Shown here piece by piece: positions 22,466 through 31,752 of a DNA stretch of 64,000 nt. The translations under genes and the position numbers were made by a program. The notes beneath the pieces are model-generated. The model ran no database searches, was not told the DNA's origin, and was given only the letters and a program-made list of their open reading frames with translations. This DNA is from Gracilaria gracilis (Eukaryota > Rhodophyta > Florideophyceae > Gracilariales > Gracilariaceae). The stretch lies in NCBI GenBank assembly GCA_030374805.1, contig JARGSG010000240.1:1-64000 (forward strand). The letters run 5' to 3'. How positions within the stretch are numbered: the stretch's first letter is position 1; each line of letters starts with the position of its first letter.

Positions 22466-23677
22466 TTACACGGCGGAGCGGCGCGCGATGTGGGCGCGGT
22501 GCACAACGGCGCCGTTGAGGTCGACGAAGCGCACCTTCATCACGTCCGAGTCGTTGCGCACCACCACGTCCAGGAAGCCCTGGCGGTCCATGGCGAACAC
22601 CGACTCCTCGCGCGCCTTTCTCACCGCCGACACCTTCGACCCCGCGCCGGAGATGAACGTGTGCAGATCGCCGAGCACCAGGTGCTCCAGCAGGTGCTCG
22701 TGTCCGCTAAAGTACGCGCTCACCTTGAACTCGTTCAGCGTGTCCAGCAGCACCCTTCTCATCTGCTGCAGGTTCTCGTCCTCGCTCAGCGAGTTCTCGC
22801 CGCTCGATTGCAGCGGGTGGTGTCCGAGCACGATCTTCCACTTTGCGCTGCTTTCGTTCAACGTGCGCCGCAGCTGCGCCAGCTGTTCGGCGCGGTAGTC
22901 GTGTCCAACTTGCTCGCGGAACAGCTTGAGTTGCTCGTCGTTGTAGTACATCACCGTCGTGTCCAGGTACGCCATCAGCACCGAATTGCCTTCGTCCTCG
23001 TACGAGTCAAAGTAGTATCGTTTTCTCATTTGCCAAAACACGTCATCCCTTCCAAGCACCTCCTGTGCAGAAACGTTTCCATTGTAGTCGTGGTTACCCA
23101 CTGTCATTTTCCATGGTAATTTCAGCTCCGCGTGCTTTAAATACACCTCTCTCCACGACCGGTTGATCTGCTCATCGGACGAACTCAAGATGCCGTCGTT
23201 ATAAAAGTTGTCGCCCACACTCACGATGAAGCGTGGTTTTGAGACGCGCGCAAAAGAAGCCATTTCCATTGCCACATCACGCTGGCAGCACATGCCATCC
23301 CTTCCCCAATCGCCCACAACCTGAAAGCGAAGCCCGTTCTCCGCCGCAATCGAGGCGCCAGTCTTCGAATGCATCACGCACAGTTCGTTGCCAACCACGT
23401 GATCGAAGAGCCAAAATCGCCTTCTACCCAACGCAGCGTCGCATTCGTCAGCTCTCACCACACCCAAGTTGGCCTTGCTCAGCCAACTGGCCGCCTGTGC
23501 ATACTTTTTGTGCGAGCTTGTCAAAGACGCATCCAGCACAAACAGCACTGCCACCACACCCAGTGCCCCTATCGCAGCCACTATTCGTAACGCCGCTGCG
23601 TGCGCACTGAACCATTGTTGCGTTGATCGATCGCGAAAGTAAGAGGAAGCACGATCCTGAGCTCGTTCAATAGACAT
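22466..23677 (-). CDS. Tartrate-resistant-type purple acid phosphatase with membrane anchor
   Basis: The 403-residue product has one N-terminal TM segment (about 34-55, IVAAIGALGVVAVLFVLDAS) and then a metallophosphatase domain. The metal-binding blocks come in order: GDWGRDG, VSVGDNFYNDG, VGNHDYNGN, VLGHHPLQS and FSGHEHLLEH. This is the small (TRAP/ACP5-like) purple acid phosphatase set with the Tyr ligand in GDNFY. It should hydrolyse phosphomonoesters in the secretory pathway or outside the cell as a type II membrane protein. The ATG at 23677 is chosen over one 81 bases upstream because the upstream residues are not family-like. Confidence 0.88.
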   Translation of the reverse strand: MSIERAQDRASSYFRDRSTQQWFSAHAAALRIVAAIGALGVVAVLFVLDASLTSSHKKYAQAASWLSKANLGVVRADECDAALGRRRFWLFDHVVGNELCVMHSKTGASIAAENGLRFQVVGDWGRDGMCCQRDVAMEMASFARVSKPRFIVSVGDNFYNDGILSSSDEQINRSWREVYLKHAELKLPWKMTVGNHDYNGNVSAQEVLGRDDVFWQMRKRYYFDSYEDEGNSVLMAYLDTTVMYYNDEQLKLFREQVGHDYRAEQLAQLRRTLNESSAKWKIVLGHHPLQSSGENSLSEDENLQQMRRVLLDTLNEFKVSAYFSGHEHLLEHLVLGDLHTFISGAGSKVSAVRKAREESVFAMDRQGFLDVVVRNDSDVMKVRFVDLNGAVVHRAHIARRSAV

Positions 23678-24365
23678 GGTAGCGTATTCACACAAACCAC
23701 TCTGCCGCGCCTGCCTACCGTCCGCACGCATATGAAGCTGTTCAACGCCCGCTATCAATATATTCTGTCGCAGTTTGTACAGTCACAAAAACGCCCGTCT
23801 GTCAAAGCAAACGCTCACGTCCTGAGCAGAACACAGCCGAAGCTTCTGAGGGCGGGGGCGATGAAGGTGCACGTAGGTGCGTGGAATGAAAATGTTGGCC
23901 GGGGCCATCCCCCGATGGTTGACGAACACATGGCGGCGGCATGAGGGGCGCTGTGTGCTCGAAAATTGTACATTTGTGGTGAGCAGCGCGCGCACATGTG
24001 CGCTTGAAATTCAGGTCGTCGCCTTGGGCGAATCTTCTCCGTTCTGATCGCCAAACGGACTGTTTTACAGCTTATCAACGGTAGCCGTAAGCTCTCTCAT
24101 TACGTGTACACGTCATACATCCATGACATTTGTACACGTACACACGGAATATGAGGAATTTACACGTAGACGGGTGGTTACTGAGAGTATTTAAGCGATC
24201 TGACTCGCTCGGCGCGCACAACATTTGGTGTCCCCCACCACTCCGACGGTGAGAGTGTCCCGCTGCTCGGAGTGTTGTGCTTCCGGGACTCTCAAAACGC
24301 GTAGGGCGGTTGCCCTACGGTGCAGCAGACCCATATGAGGAGCATCTACCACTAGCAACACCGAA
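23678..24365. other. Intergenic stretch, possible promoter near 24188
   Basis: No gene is seen. TGTACACGT words recur at about 24109-24150, and TATTTAAG lies near 24187. This could be the old promoter of the WD40 relic that follows. The 5' flank of the phosphatase gene occupies the first part. Confidence 0.35.
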
Positions 24366-24369
24366 GTGC

Positions 24370-24857
24370 TCAGTAATAGCGCCAGTGCAATGCGGCGCGG
24401 TGGGCAGCCGGCCCACGGGGATTTGGATGAACTTTTGTGTCATCGCTCGCATCGTGTCAGCCTGACGTACGCAGTGGTATCTGCGCCGGGGCGAGCGATG
24501 CAAGGTGGCACAACACACAACGCGTGTGCGCGACGCGGCAACGGCGTCGGGCAACCGCTCCAAGGACACGCAGACTTGGTGAAGTGCGAGACAGCGAGCG
24601 TTGACGGCACTCGCGTCGAGTGAGCGTCTTGGGACAAGAAGGTGCGCCTGTGTGACGCTCAAAGTGGCAACGCCGTCGGACAACCGCCCCAAGGACACAA
24701 AGACATGGTCAAGTGCGTGATAGTGAGCGCTGACGGCACTCGCATTGTGTCGGTGTCTTGGGACGAGGAGGTGCGTGTGTGTGAGACGCGCACAGGGTGG
24801 CAACGCCGTCGGGCAGTGCATGCAGGCGCGCAAATAGACGTGGTAAAAAATTTCACT
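24370..24857 (+). pseudogene. WD40-repeat gene fragment
   Basis: In one frame two to three WD40-like units can be read: GVGQPLQGHADLVKCETASV, then KVRLCDAQSGNAVGQPPQGH and KCVIVSADGTRIVSVSWD. A stop at 24621-24623 interrupts the frame, and the sequence before and after is not recognisable. The linker phrase GQPLQGH and the repeat style match the WD40 part of the gene at 6938, so this is likely debris of another NLR-like family member. Confidence 0.65.
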
Positions 24858-25179
24858 TGAGCAAGTTAATCATGTAATGTAGTCTACCGTTGGTACCAAG
24901 CCAACATTCGCCAACAGACAATCGCAATCATCACCTCTCGTGTGATCACCTCTCGTCTCATCACGTCTCAGTTCCTCAAGAGGAGCATCATGATACGCTG
25001 AGCAAAGGAACGTCCGCTTGCGCTTCGTTGGTAGCAGTCGCACCAACACCCGCCGCCTTAGCACAGCTCGTGGCGGCAAGTAGTGCTGTGTACGCCGGTC
25101 CGCCAACAACTCTAAACTGGCGCTCATTCGCAAACGCTACGCCTACTTGTACCGTTGGTACACACACAAATGATCCTCT

Positions 25180-26181
25180 CTATCGTGCGTGTCTCGAACC
25201 CCTTCTCCGCCTTCTCACCCCGCCCTGCACGTCGGGTGCATAAGCTGCCCACGAACGTGGCACTTCCTCCTCCGCCTTCCACTCCTCCCCAGGCTCCTGC
25301 ACGTATACCCTAGTAGGCTCACTTTCCTTTTTCACACCCGTTACTGCGAAGAAAAGTTGCTCGAAGATGTACACCGGATTGATGTGTCGTCCGATCAACG
25401 CCTCAATCGCAGCATGCGTGCAGAAGAACAGCGCAATCCAGAAGCGAGCCGAGCGTGCGTTCACAATAAGCACGAACGACGGCGACATCATACTAGAACG
25501 AATGACCAAGTGCGGGTCCGTCGCGAAATAGTAACAAGCTGCGGCCAGATAAGCGCTCTTAAATCCCCACCCAGGCGCCGACAACTCCCCCGCCGCTGAG
25601 AATCCTTCCTGCACAATTCGTTCCAGCGTGACGAAGAACGCGCCGCCAGAGCCCGACAAGCCACCCAGAGCAATTGCGCCGGCCGCCGCGCCGGGAAAGT
25701 TGCGGTGATGATCGTCGATGAAATTGAAGATGGAACGCGCCTTTGCTGCCATGGCTGTGAACGCAAGCATGGCAGCAAACGGTCGAAACGCAAGCACTTT
25801 GCGCGCGAACGCGGAATGATTGACCAGGTACCACGCCAAAGTCACGTACGTGAGCATGTGATTTGACGAGTGAGTGAAAAGTGGAGCCGGCCTACCCGAC
25901 AGTACGGACGCCAATGTGGAGCCGCCAAACGCCGCAAAGATGGTGAGAACGAGCGACTTTAGCCAGAACTGCTCGCCGCGAGTGAGGCGATATATGTTGA
26001 GCGAGGCGAACAGGGCGTGTGCGGTGAGGAGCAGCGGCACGACGGGTTGGTCGACTAGAAACCATTTTATCTCGGGCTCAAGCGCGAATGAACCGGGCGG
26101 CATGATGAACATGCGGTACGAGACAAACACATCTCGGTAATACGTGAAGACGGTTTGAAGGTAGGACAAGGCATCGTCCAT
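25180..26181 (-). CDS. TRIC-type (TMEM38-like) cation channel
   Basis: The 333-residue protein has about seven hydrophobic segments. The central part fits the TRIC family: FGGSTLASVLSGRP, then NHMLTYVTLAWYLV, a basic residue stretch AAKARSIFNFIDDHH where animals have KEV, GGLSGSGGAFFVTLERIVQEG-type sequence, and KSAYLAAACYYFA. The conserved Gly pairs and small-residue KxGSG-like turn are in the right order and spacing. Known TRICs are trimeric K+ channels of the ER/SR that balance calcium release. The C-terminal tail from about residue 285 is polar and ends in an Arg run, as in the animal proteins. Assignment by pattern, without a search. Confidence 0.75.
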   Translation of the reverse strand: MDDALSYLQTVFTYYRDVFVSYRMFIMPPGSFALEPEIKWFLVDQPVVPLLLTAHALFASLNIYRLTRGEQFWLKSLVLTIFAAFGGSTLASVLSGRPAPLFTHSSNHMLTYVTLAWYLVNHSAFARKVLAFRPFAAMLAFTAMAAKARSIFNFIDDHHRNFPGAAAGAIALGGLSGSGGAFFVTLERIVQEGFSAAGELSAPGWGFKSAYLAAACYYFATDPHLVIRSSMMSPSFVLIVNARSARFWIALFFCTHAAIEALIGRHINPVYIFEQLFFAVTGVKKESEPTRVYVQEPGEEWKAEEEVPRSWAAYAPDVQGGVRRRRRGSRHAR

Positions 26182-27019
26182 GGTTGGTTTGGGCAGTGTT
26201 TCGAGGCTAGACAGAGCGTGGTGAGTTGCAGAAGGGGTTAAGCGTCAAGGACGTATGCGGGGTGGTGTTTCGGCGGGATGAGGACGCGAGCGAGGGGCGG
26301 AGACGAACGGGCGCGGTTTCGGTTGGTGTTCGTACCTTCATGGCCACGGATCAAAAACGGTTTGTTGAACGTGGAGGTGGGCAAGACAAAAGTGATTTTT
26401 GAGGTGAAAAGTTGAGTTTTGGACATAGTCTCATAGTGAAGCGTGCCACAGTCGGCCACGGCGTTGTGCGCGTGAACTTTATCTGGTGGTGTGTGTGTCT
26501 GTTCGAGGAGCACAAGTGCTGATGGGGGCGAAACTCACGGTTGCTTAAAAAGTACTGTACGTTTTGGCTGTTGTTACGCAGCGATGTGGCACTTGCTACG
26601 CGTAGATACGAAGGTAGTACGAAGGTAGATACAAAGGTATGATACAGTACATAGAATACGAATGCACTGTTCTGAAAACAAAACAGTTCCGCGGGACGCA
26701 ATGCTCTCGAGTGTTTTGATGGCGATGGCAGTGTTGTGTTAGCACCAAGCTGTGGGTTGACGCTTTACAGATTGGACGTAGTCAAGGTTTATTGTGTGGG
26801 TGGCAGGCATTAAAACGATGAGGAAGGCAAGAAGATGTTGTTGGACGCACACAAGTCTGCACTCCAGTGGAGGAGGACAGCGACTGTAGGAGCGCAACCG
26901 GTATCTATCTACGCAGATGTGTTCGTGTACATCAGCTGTGAACAAGTCGTCCTCGGCGGCGCAAGGACTGTGGCGGACGAGACGGTGAGCGCGAATTTGC
27001 GCGCAGTGTAGAAAGTAAC

Positions 27020-27065
27020 GTTACCTTCGTAGATAAGTTACCAAGGGTAACGCTACGAGGTTAAC
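27020..27065. repeat. Nested hairpin
   Basis: Outer arms GTTACCTTCGTAG (27020-27032) and CTACGAGGTTAAC (27053-27065) pair with minor mismatches. Inside, GTTACC (27037-27042) and GGTAAC (27046-27051) form a perfect inner stem. Confidence 0.7.
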
Positions 27066-27621
27066 GGTAGCGGCGCGTCTAATGATAGCGCGCAGCGCAA
27101 CAACTGCGAAGCTTGACAGCGGCGAACACGCGCCTTGTAGGCGCGGCCAACGTCGGCGACGCGCCATGCGCGCCGGCGCATGGCGCGGCGTAGAAAGGGC
27201 GGCGCGCCCCAGCGCGCGCGGTGGGCGGCGCGGCGGCTCGAGTCGATGGAGCCGCTCGACGCGCGCCGCAAGGACGCGCCTCCTGCCGCCAAAAAGCGGC
27301 GTGCAACAAGCGCGCGCGCGAGCGGCAGCTTCCAGCCGGCGGCGAACGGCCACGCGGCAGCGAGTCACCACACACACACGCGCCAGACGCGGCGCGCGCG
27401 CGCGCGCAAGAAAGCAGCGCGCCAGCAATGCGGCGCATTTTGCCACGCGCGCGCGCGCCACCAGCGCCGCCGCCAGCGGCGCCGCGCGCCTGCGTGGCGC
27501 GTGCGCTTTGGCGACACCAGACGCGCCCGGGCGGCCGTTCGGCCGCGCTTAAAAGCTGCGCGTCGTCGCGGCGTTGCGGCGAAAATTCCCAGACAACGCC
27601 CACTGCCGCAGCCGCTAGATA

Positions 27622-27672
27622 CCGCTCCCTCTGCCCGCTCCCTCTGCCCGCTCCCTCTGCCAGCTCCCTCGC
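27622..27672 (+). repeat. 13-base tandem repeat in 5' leader
   Basis: Three exact copies of CCGCTCCCTCTGC and a partial fourth end 17 bases before the ATG at 27689. The repeat is pyrimidine-rich and likely lies in the 5' UTR of the small membrane protein. Confidence 0.85.
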
Positions 27673-27688
27673 TCTTCGTTTGCAAACA

Positions 27689-27985
27689 ATGAGATTCGCA
27701 CGCTTCTTCTTCCTCGCGCTGTTGCTTTGCGCGCTGGCGGCGCGCAGCGTTGCCACGCCGGTATCCGCCGTTAAGCCGCTGTCTGGCGGCGCACCCAGTG
27801 CCCGACAGGTCACCACCAGAGCTGATGTCGTTGACACCATTGATGGCGGAATCAACGACGGCATAAAAGCCATTGAGGACGAGACCGGGCTGTCACGGGG
27901 CGCCATCATAGCCATCGCCGTCGCCGCCGCAGCCGTCGTATTACTGCTGCTCATCTGCTGCTGCTGCTGCTGCTTCTGTCGTTAA
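27689..27985 (+). CDS. Small type I membrane protein with Cys-rich tail
   Basis: The 98-residue product has a signal peptide (about 1-22, RFARFFFLALLLCALAARS), a short polar segment of about 50 residues with IDGGINDGIKAIEDETGLS, and one C-terminal TM segment (about 72-90). It ends in six consecutive Cys plus FCR. The Cys run beside the membrane would be a natural palmitoylation site. No family is recognised. The frame is open far upstream, but only through Arg-rich GC-biased sequence, so the ATG with the signal peptide is chosen. Its last 45 bases overlap the 3' end of the minus-strand GST-like gene. Confidence 0.6.
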   Translation: MRFARFFFLALLLCALAARSVATPVSAVKPLSGGAPSARQVTTRADVVDTIDGGINDGIKAIEDETGLSRGAIIAIAVAAAAVVLLLLICCCCCCFCR

Positions 27986-28924
27986 CGCCCGCCTCACAAC
28001 CCCCTTCTTTTTGTCGCCCTCACTCGCACTACTAGTGATTTGTCGTAACTGATCAACTTGTATAGTCTTAATGCGCCTAATATTAAAGCACTTGTTCACA
28101 ACCGCTGCGTAATGCGTGTTCCGAAGCGCTCTGGCCCACGCAACCACGTCTGGAAACGCCTCCATCAACTCGTCGTCGCGGAACATGTCGCCACAGCTTG
28201 CGTACCGCTCCAAGTCAAAGTAGATGCTTTCCGCCACCACCACGTCCGCGAACGTCACGCGCTGACCGCACAGATAGCGCAGATGGTTTCCAGAGTAGCA
28301 TGAAAGCGCCGCGCGAACCGCGTCAAGCGCCTTTGTTGCATGCTCTCTACTCCTCTCTCGTGCATGTGTGCCGTGTTCCCTCCTCAGCCACCACAGCTCA
28401 ATCTTCACCAGCAGCAGCGACAGCAGTCCATGTCGCCGCCAGTGCGGCGGCAGCAGAATCGCTTGTGCCGCCCTCACGTCGTGCTGCAGACGGTCGAGCA
28501 ACGTGCTTTGCATGTGCTGTACAATGGCGTGCGCATGCGTCTCAAACAGCGAGATGTGCGACATGAGATGCGGCGGGAACAACGTCGGGCGAGGCGGTCG
28601 TCGTACCGAATCGATATGATGCGCGATTTGAAAGCTGTTAATACACACAGCAACACGACGCTTTTCAGACCAACGTAGAATGGCGCTGTTCATGCCGGTG
28701 GCGCGGATGCCAAAGCGAAGCCACATGATGATATGGGAGATTACGGGCAACGGGTACGACTGAACGATGTGACGACCACTCATGTGAGCCACGGCTAGCA
28801 TGGCGCTGCAAACAGGCGATGAAACGCTGCTCCATAACGTCCCGACATGCGTTTCAAAGTGCTTTGAAGGCGGGCGGTCGTTTACTACAGCTGAGGAAGA
28901 AGCGGTAGCTGCTGTGGCTTTCAT
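27941..28924 (-). CDS. Glutathione S-transferase-like protein
   Basis: The 327-residue product has a GST-like layout. A thioredoxin-fold N-terminal part includes SYPLPVISHIIMWLRFGIRA and CINSFQIAHHID (about 95-105; the Ser is the usual glutathione gamma-Glu contact). An all-helical C-terminal part has LSCYSGNHLRYLCGQRVTFADVVV-like sequence, the GST N-capping region that contacts the fold core. The N-terminal 45 residues may be an organelle-targeting extension; Met42 (28801) is an alternative start. No clear catalytic Tyr, Ser or Cys can be assigned by eye, so the activity is open. The 3' end overlaps the small membrane protein gene by 45 bases, tail to tail. Confidence 0.65.
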   Translation of the reverse strand: MKATAATASSSAVVNDRPPSKHFETHVGTLWSSVSSPVCSAMLAVAHMSGRHIVQSYPLPVISHIIMWLRFGIRATGMNSAILRWSEKRRVAVCINSFQIAHHIDSVRRPPRPTLFPPHLMSHISLFETHAHAIVQHMQSTLLDRLQHDVRAAQAILLPPHWRRHGLLSLLLVKIELWWLRREHGTHARERSREHATKALDAVRAALSCYSGNHLRYLCGQRVTFADVVVAESIYFDLERYASCGDMFRDDELMEAFPDVVAWARALRNTHYAAVVNKCFNIRRIKTIQVDQLRQITSSASEGDKKKGVVRRALTTEAAAAAADEQQ

Positions 28925-29721
28925 GAATCAACACAGCGCGAATAGTACGCAAGCACGCGTTGACGTGGGGGTTGTCGACTCGGGGGGAGGGGGGGGGGGG
29001 GGGGGGAATGCCAACACGGCTGTCATTGCGCGCCTTTGTTCTTCGCACACTTGTAGACCAACTCGAGCTGTATGGCTGAATGTGCGGGCCCTGGTTGCGA
29101 GCCGCTTTCACGTAACATGTGGTGTGGCGCGCGTATGACGGGCCGCCTTTGAGGCGGCCTTCGATGAACGGCTGCGTGTCATGGCGCACTAGTCGTGGAC
29201 ATAATAACTGACACAAATGTGGCGCAGAAGGTACGAAGCGCGGCGAAGAAATGCGCTGCCGCGCGCGATGTGGAGCGCATTCGGCGAGAGGTGACGTGAG
29301 AACTTCTGAGAACGCAGCGCAGCGCCCTCACGCGCTCACACACGACGGAGGAAGCGCTGGCGCCGCGGCGCTGCGCTGTGGGGGAGAGCGGCGTTTGCGC
29401 TCCGCCGCCTCGGCGCTTGCGCTTCGGCGATGCGCACGGCACATATTCCCGGACAGTGCCTGCGCACGTGTACGCGCATGATTGGCGTTCCCCCATTTAA
29501 ACACGAATCAGCGCGGCGTACAGTGGCGCATATCATTTTTGTGTCAACTGCGTGCGTCTTCACATCTTCGCCGTCATGACGGCAGCCGCTCACGAGTCGA
29601 CCACCGCCTCGCCGCATCATTCGTCTTCCGACAACTGTAGCTCTAGCTCTAGAGGCGCCTTCTTTTACTCGCGCTCTCTTGCTAACAACAGCCCCGCTTT
29701 CGCTGCCTCGGTGCCACGCGA
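28925..29721. other. Divergent intergenic region between GST-like and PH-DDHD genes
   Basis: No gene is supported. The region is GC-rich apart from the poly-G tract. An upstream frame beginning at 29552 overlaps the start of the phospholipase gene in another frame and could act as an upstream ORF in its leader. Confidence 0.4.
28982..29006. repeat. Poly-G tract
   Basis: G6-A-G18 on the plus strand, just upstream of the GST-like gene start. A candidate for quadruplex formation and for length error in sequencing. Confidence 0.9.
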
Positions 29722-31752
29722 ATGGCCTCTTCTTCTGTCCTTCTGGACGTCGATAGATGTCTTTTGCGCGACAGCTCGCTGCTCACGCTGGTGCGCCCGG
29801 ACGCCGCGGGCTATCTGTACAAACGTTCCAACCTATCGGGCTGGTACAAGTACTGGTTTTCACTTTCCGGATCCCAGCTGTTGTACTTTGAGCGAACGCG
29901 GTCCGCACGTCGCGGCCTGTTGGTCGGAACCATCTCTCTCTTTCGACACAAGTTGACCATCATCAACTCAATTAAGCGCCGTCGAGAGTTTGAAATCACC
30001 GATGCTACCGGCAAGGTGCACATGCTTCGCGCGGGGTCGGACGCCGAGATGCATTGGTGGGTGCAGGTATTCAGCACGTCTCGCAACAAAATCCCGCCTG
30101 CAAAACCCATAGCGCAGCCGTTGACGTCCACAAAGTCCGACGACAACACCGCCTCGGAGCTGCTGTCCTCGTTTGTAGACCAGCACCTCAAGGTGGATCA
30201 CGTGCTCTGTATCGTGCATGGAATCGGCGTCAGTCCGGAAATACTTTCAGGAAATCTACGACACCTTCACGAAAGTTATGCCGAGATTATGGATAAGGTG
30301 TTTCCGGACATTGACTTTCGTGTCGAGATGCTACCTATCCATTGGAGACCGGCGCTCACCAAGCTTGACATACATACAAAGTTACAGGCTGTCGTTCCTA
30401 GAACACCGCTTCCCGATGATGCCAATCCGTTGCGTCAGTTTATGGTGCATCGTATTGTTGATTATGTTTATTATACACATGAGCGATATCGACGTCATAT
30501 CATGAGAGAGGTTTGTTCGCAGCTCAATGCGCAGGTTGATGCTTTTCGTAAACGTAGACCCGATTTTGACGGCAGCATCAGCGTCATGGGGCATTCGTTA
30601 GGCGCTGCACTTTGCTACGATCTTATGTGTCGCAAGGTGTACGATGATCAAGTACTACTCGAATCCGAAGGCATGCGTCTCAATTTCGAGGCCGCAAACT
30701 TGTTCTGCGTCGGCAATCCTCTCGGAACCTTTCTCGGATTAGATCCGTCAATTGGTATGAACGCCGATGTCTATAAACTGCCATTCCATCTATTCAACAT
30801 TTACAAGTTTCATGACCCGGTTGCCACTCGCTTGGAGCCTCTGAAGGATATTGAGAGGGCCAATCGACCACCGGTTGTCGTCCCGTGTTGGTTTAATATG
30901 GGCCTGCGCGAAACCACGTCGCAATGGCTTGGAGGACTGTGGCCGGGTCAGAAGAAGGGCTCGGAATCCGATGCGGACCGTCCGATCCCGTTGAGCCCTT
31001 CAAGCCCTCCAAACCTCTTGGAGGAGCCCCAAGAATCTGAGGATAGACCCATTCGGAGACTGTCGCGATCGCCGTCGAGACCATCTATTAACTACGAATT
31101 GCCCGAATCGAACCAAGGCTCTGCGGAGCGACGGCAATCCACGGTGGAGTTTGCGCCGCGAAAGAGCAGTGAGCTGCTTGATGACGATCGATGTATGGAA
31201 GGCGACTGTGAGAACTCGGTGCGACTTGACTACGGGCTGCAGATGTCATCGACGATTGAGGATCTGTCAACGAGCTGGAGCGCGTTGAAAGCGCATACTG
31301 ACTATTGGGAGAATCGCGATACTATGCTCTTCATGGTGAGTCGAATGTTAAAAACTACTTTTGCAATTGCTGATGACACTGATGAAAGAGAAGCGAGCAG
31401 CTTTGCAGATCGCATCATTGATGAAGACATCTTGACGAAGCGACAGCATGAAAGTATGAAGGACGGGGCAAATTGGGGTCGTCAGGAGTCGGCGGAGGTT
31501 TTGTTGGACGATACGGTAAGACAGGTAGTTGAACGTGTCGTAGACGAAGCTGTTGCGGCACACGAGTTGATGAAGTTGCACCCCAATGTGCGCATGAGAC
31601 ATGGAGGGATTGCTGGTAGATCACCAGCTGTGAGTAAGACAAATATGAATGTTGAAAACAATGAGGCAAGTGCTGGTGATAGGAACAGTGGCGGGTGGGC
31701 AGCATATTTGAGGAGTGGGTGGTTTGGTAGCGATAACAGTAACAAGAAGTGA
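29722..31752 (+). CDS. PH-DDHD phospholipase (PA-PLA1-like)
   Basis: The 676-residue product begins with a PH domain (about 27-120: GYLYKRSNLSGWYKYWFSL at the start, HWWVQVF near the end). A lipase part follows with LCIVHGIG (162-169) and the nucleophile motif GHSLG (290-294). The DDHD domain holds FHDPVATRLEPL (363-374), and later DYGLQ and HTDYWENRD carry the last conserved Asp and His. The family hydrolyses phosphatidic acid and other phospholipids at ER-Golgi or endosomal membranes. Most described members have WWE or SAM domains; an N-terminal PH domain would give direct phosphoinositide binding. A Ser-rich linker (about 410-490) separates the two DDHD blocks. Confidence 0.88.
   Translation: MASSSVLLDVDRCLLRDSSLLTLVRPDAAGYLYKRSNLSGWYKYWFSLSGSQLLYFERTRSARRGLLVGTISLFRHKLTIINSIKRRREFEITDATGKVHMLRAGSDAEMHWWVQVFSTSRNKIPPAKPIAQPLTSTKSDDNTASELLSSFVDQHLKVDHVLCIVHGIGVSPEILSGNLRHLHESYAEIMDKVFPDIDFRVEMLPIHWRPALTKLDIHTKLQAVVPRTPLPDDANPLRQFMVHRIVDYVYYTHERYRRHIMREVCSQLNAQVDAFRKRRPDFDGSISVMGHSLGAALCYDLMCRKVYDDQVLLESEGMRLNFEAANLFCVGNPLGTFLGLDPSIGMNADVYKLPFHLFNIYKFHDPVATRLEPLKDIERANRPPVVVPCWFNMGLRETTSQWLGGLWPGQKKGSESDADRPIPLSPSSPPNLLEEPQESEDRPIRRLSRSPSRPSINYELPESNQGSAERRQSTVEFAPRKSSELLDDDRCMEGDCENSVRLDYGLQMSSTIEDLSTSWSALKAHTDYWENRDTMLFMVSRMLKTTFAIADDTDEREASSFADRIIDEDILTKRQHESMKDGANWGRQESAEVLLDDTVRQVVERVVDEAVAAHELMKLHPNVRMRHGGIAGRSPAVSKTNMNVENNEASAGDRNSGGWAAYLRSGWFGSDNSNKK

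Larger units (their letters stand above)
26182..27688. other. Intergenic region, GC-rich at its end, with a hairpin
   Basis: No gene is supported. Repeated GATACGAAGGTAG-like words occur at 26600-26650, an imperfect nested hairpin at 27020-27065, and a GC-rich stretch with long GCGCGC runs at about 27.1-27.5 kb. The long overlapping frames in that GC-rich part are Arg/Ala-rich products of composition. A pyrimidine-rich 13-base tandem repeat (27622-27672) precedes the small membrane protein gene. Confidence 0.5.

Noticed and set aside
27079-27692. Several long overlapping frames in the 27.1-27.7 kb GC-rich island
   Set aside because: Composition-driven Arg/Ala frames on both strands; none continues into a recognisable domain except the small membrane protein at its own ATG.
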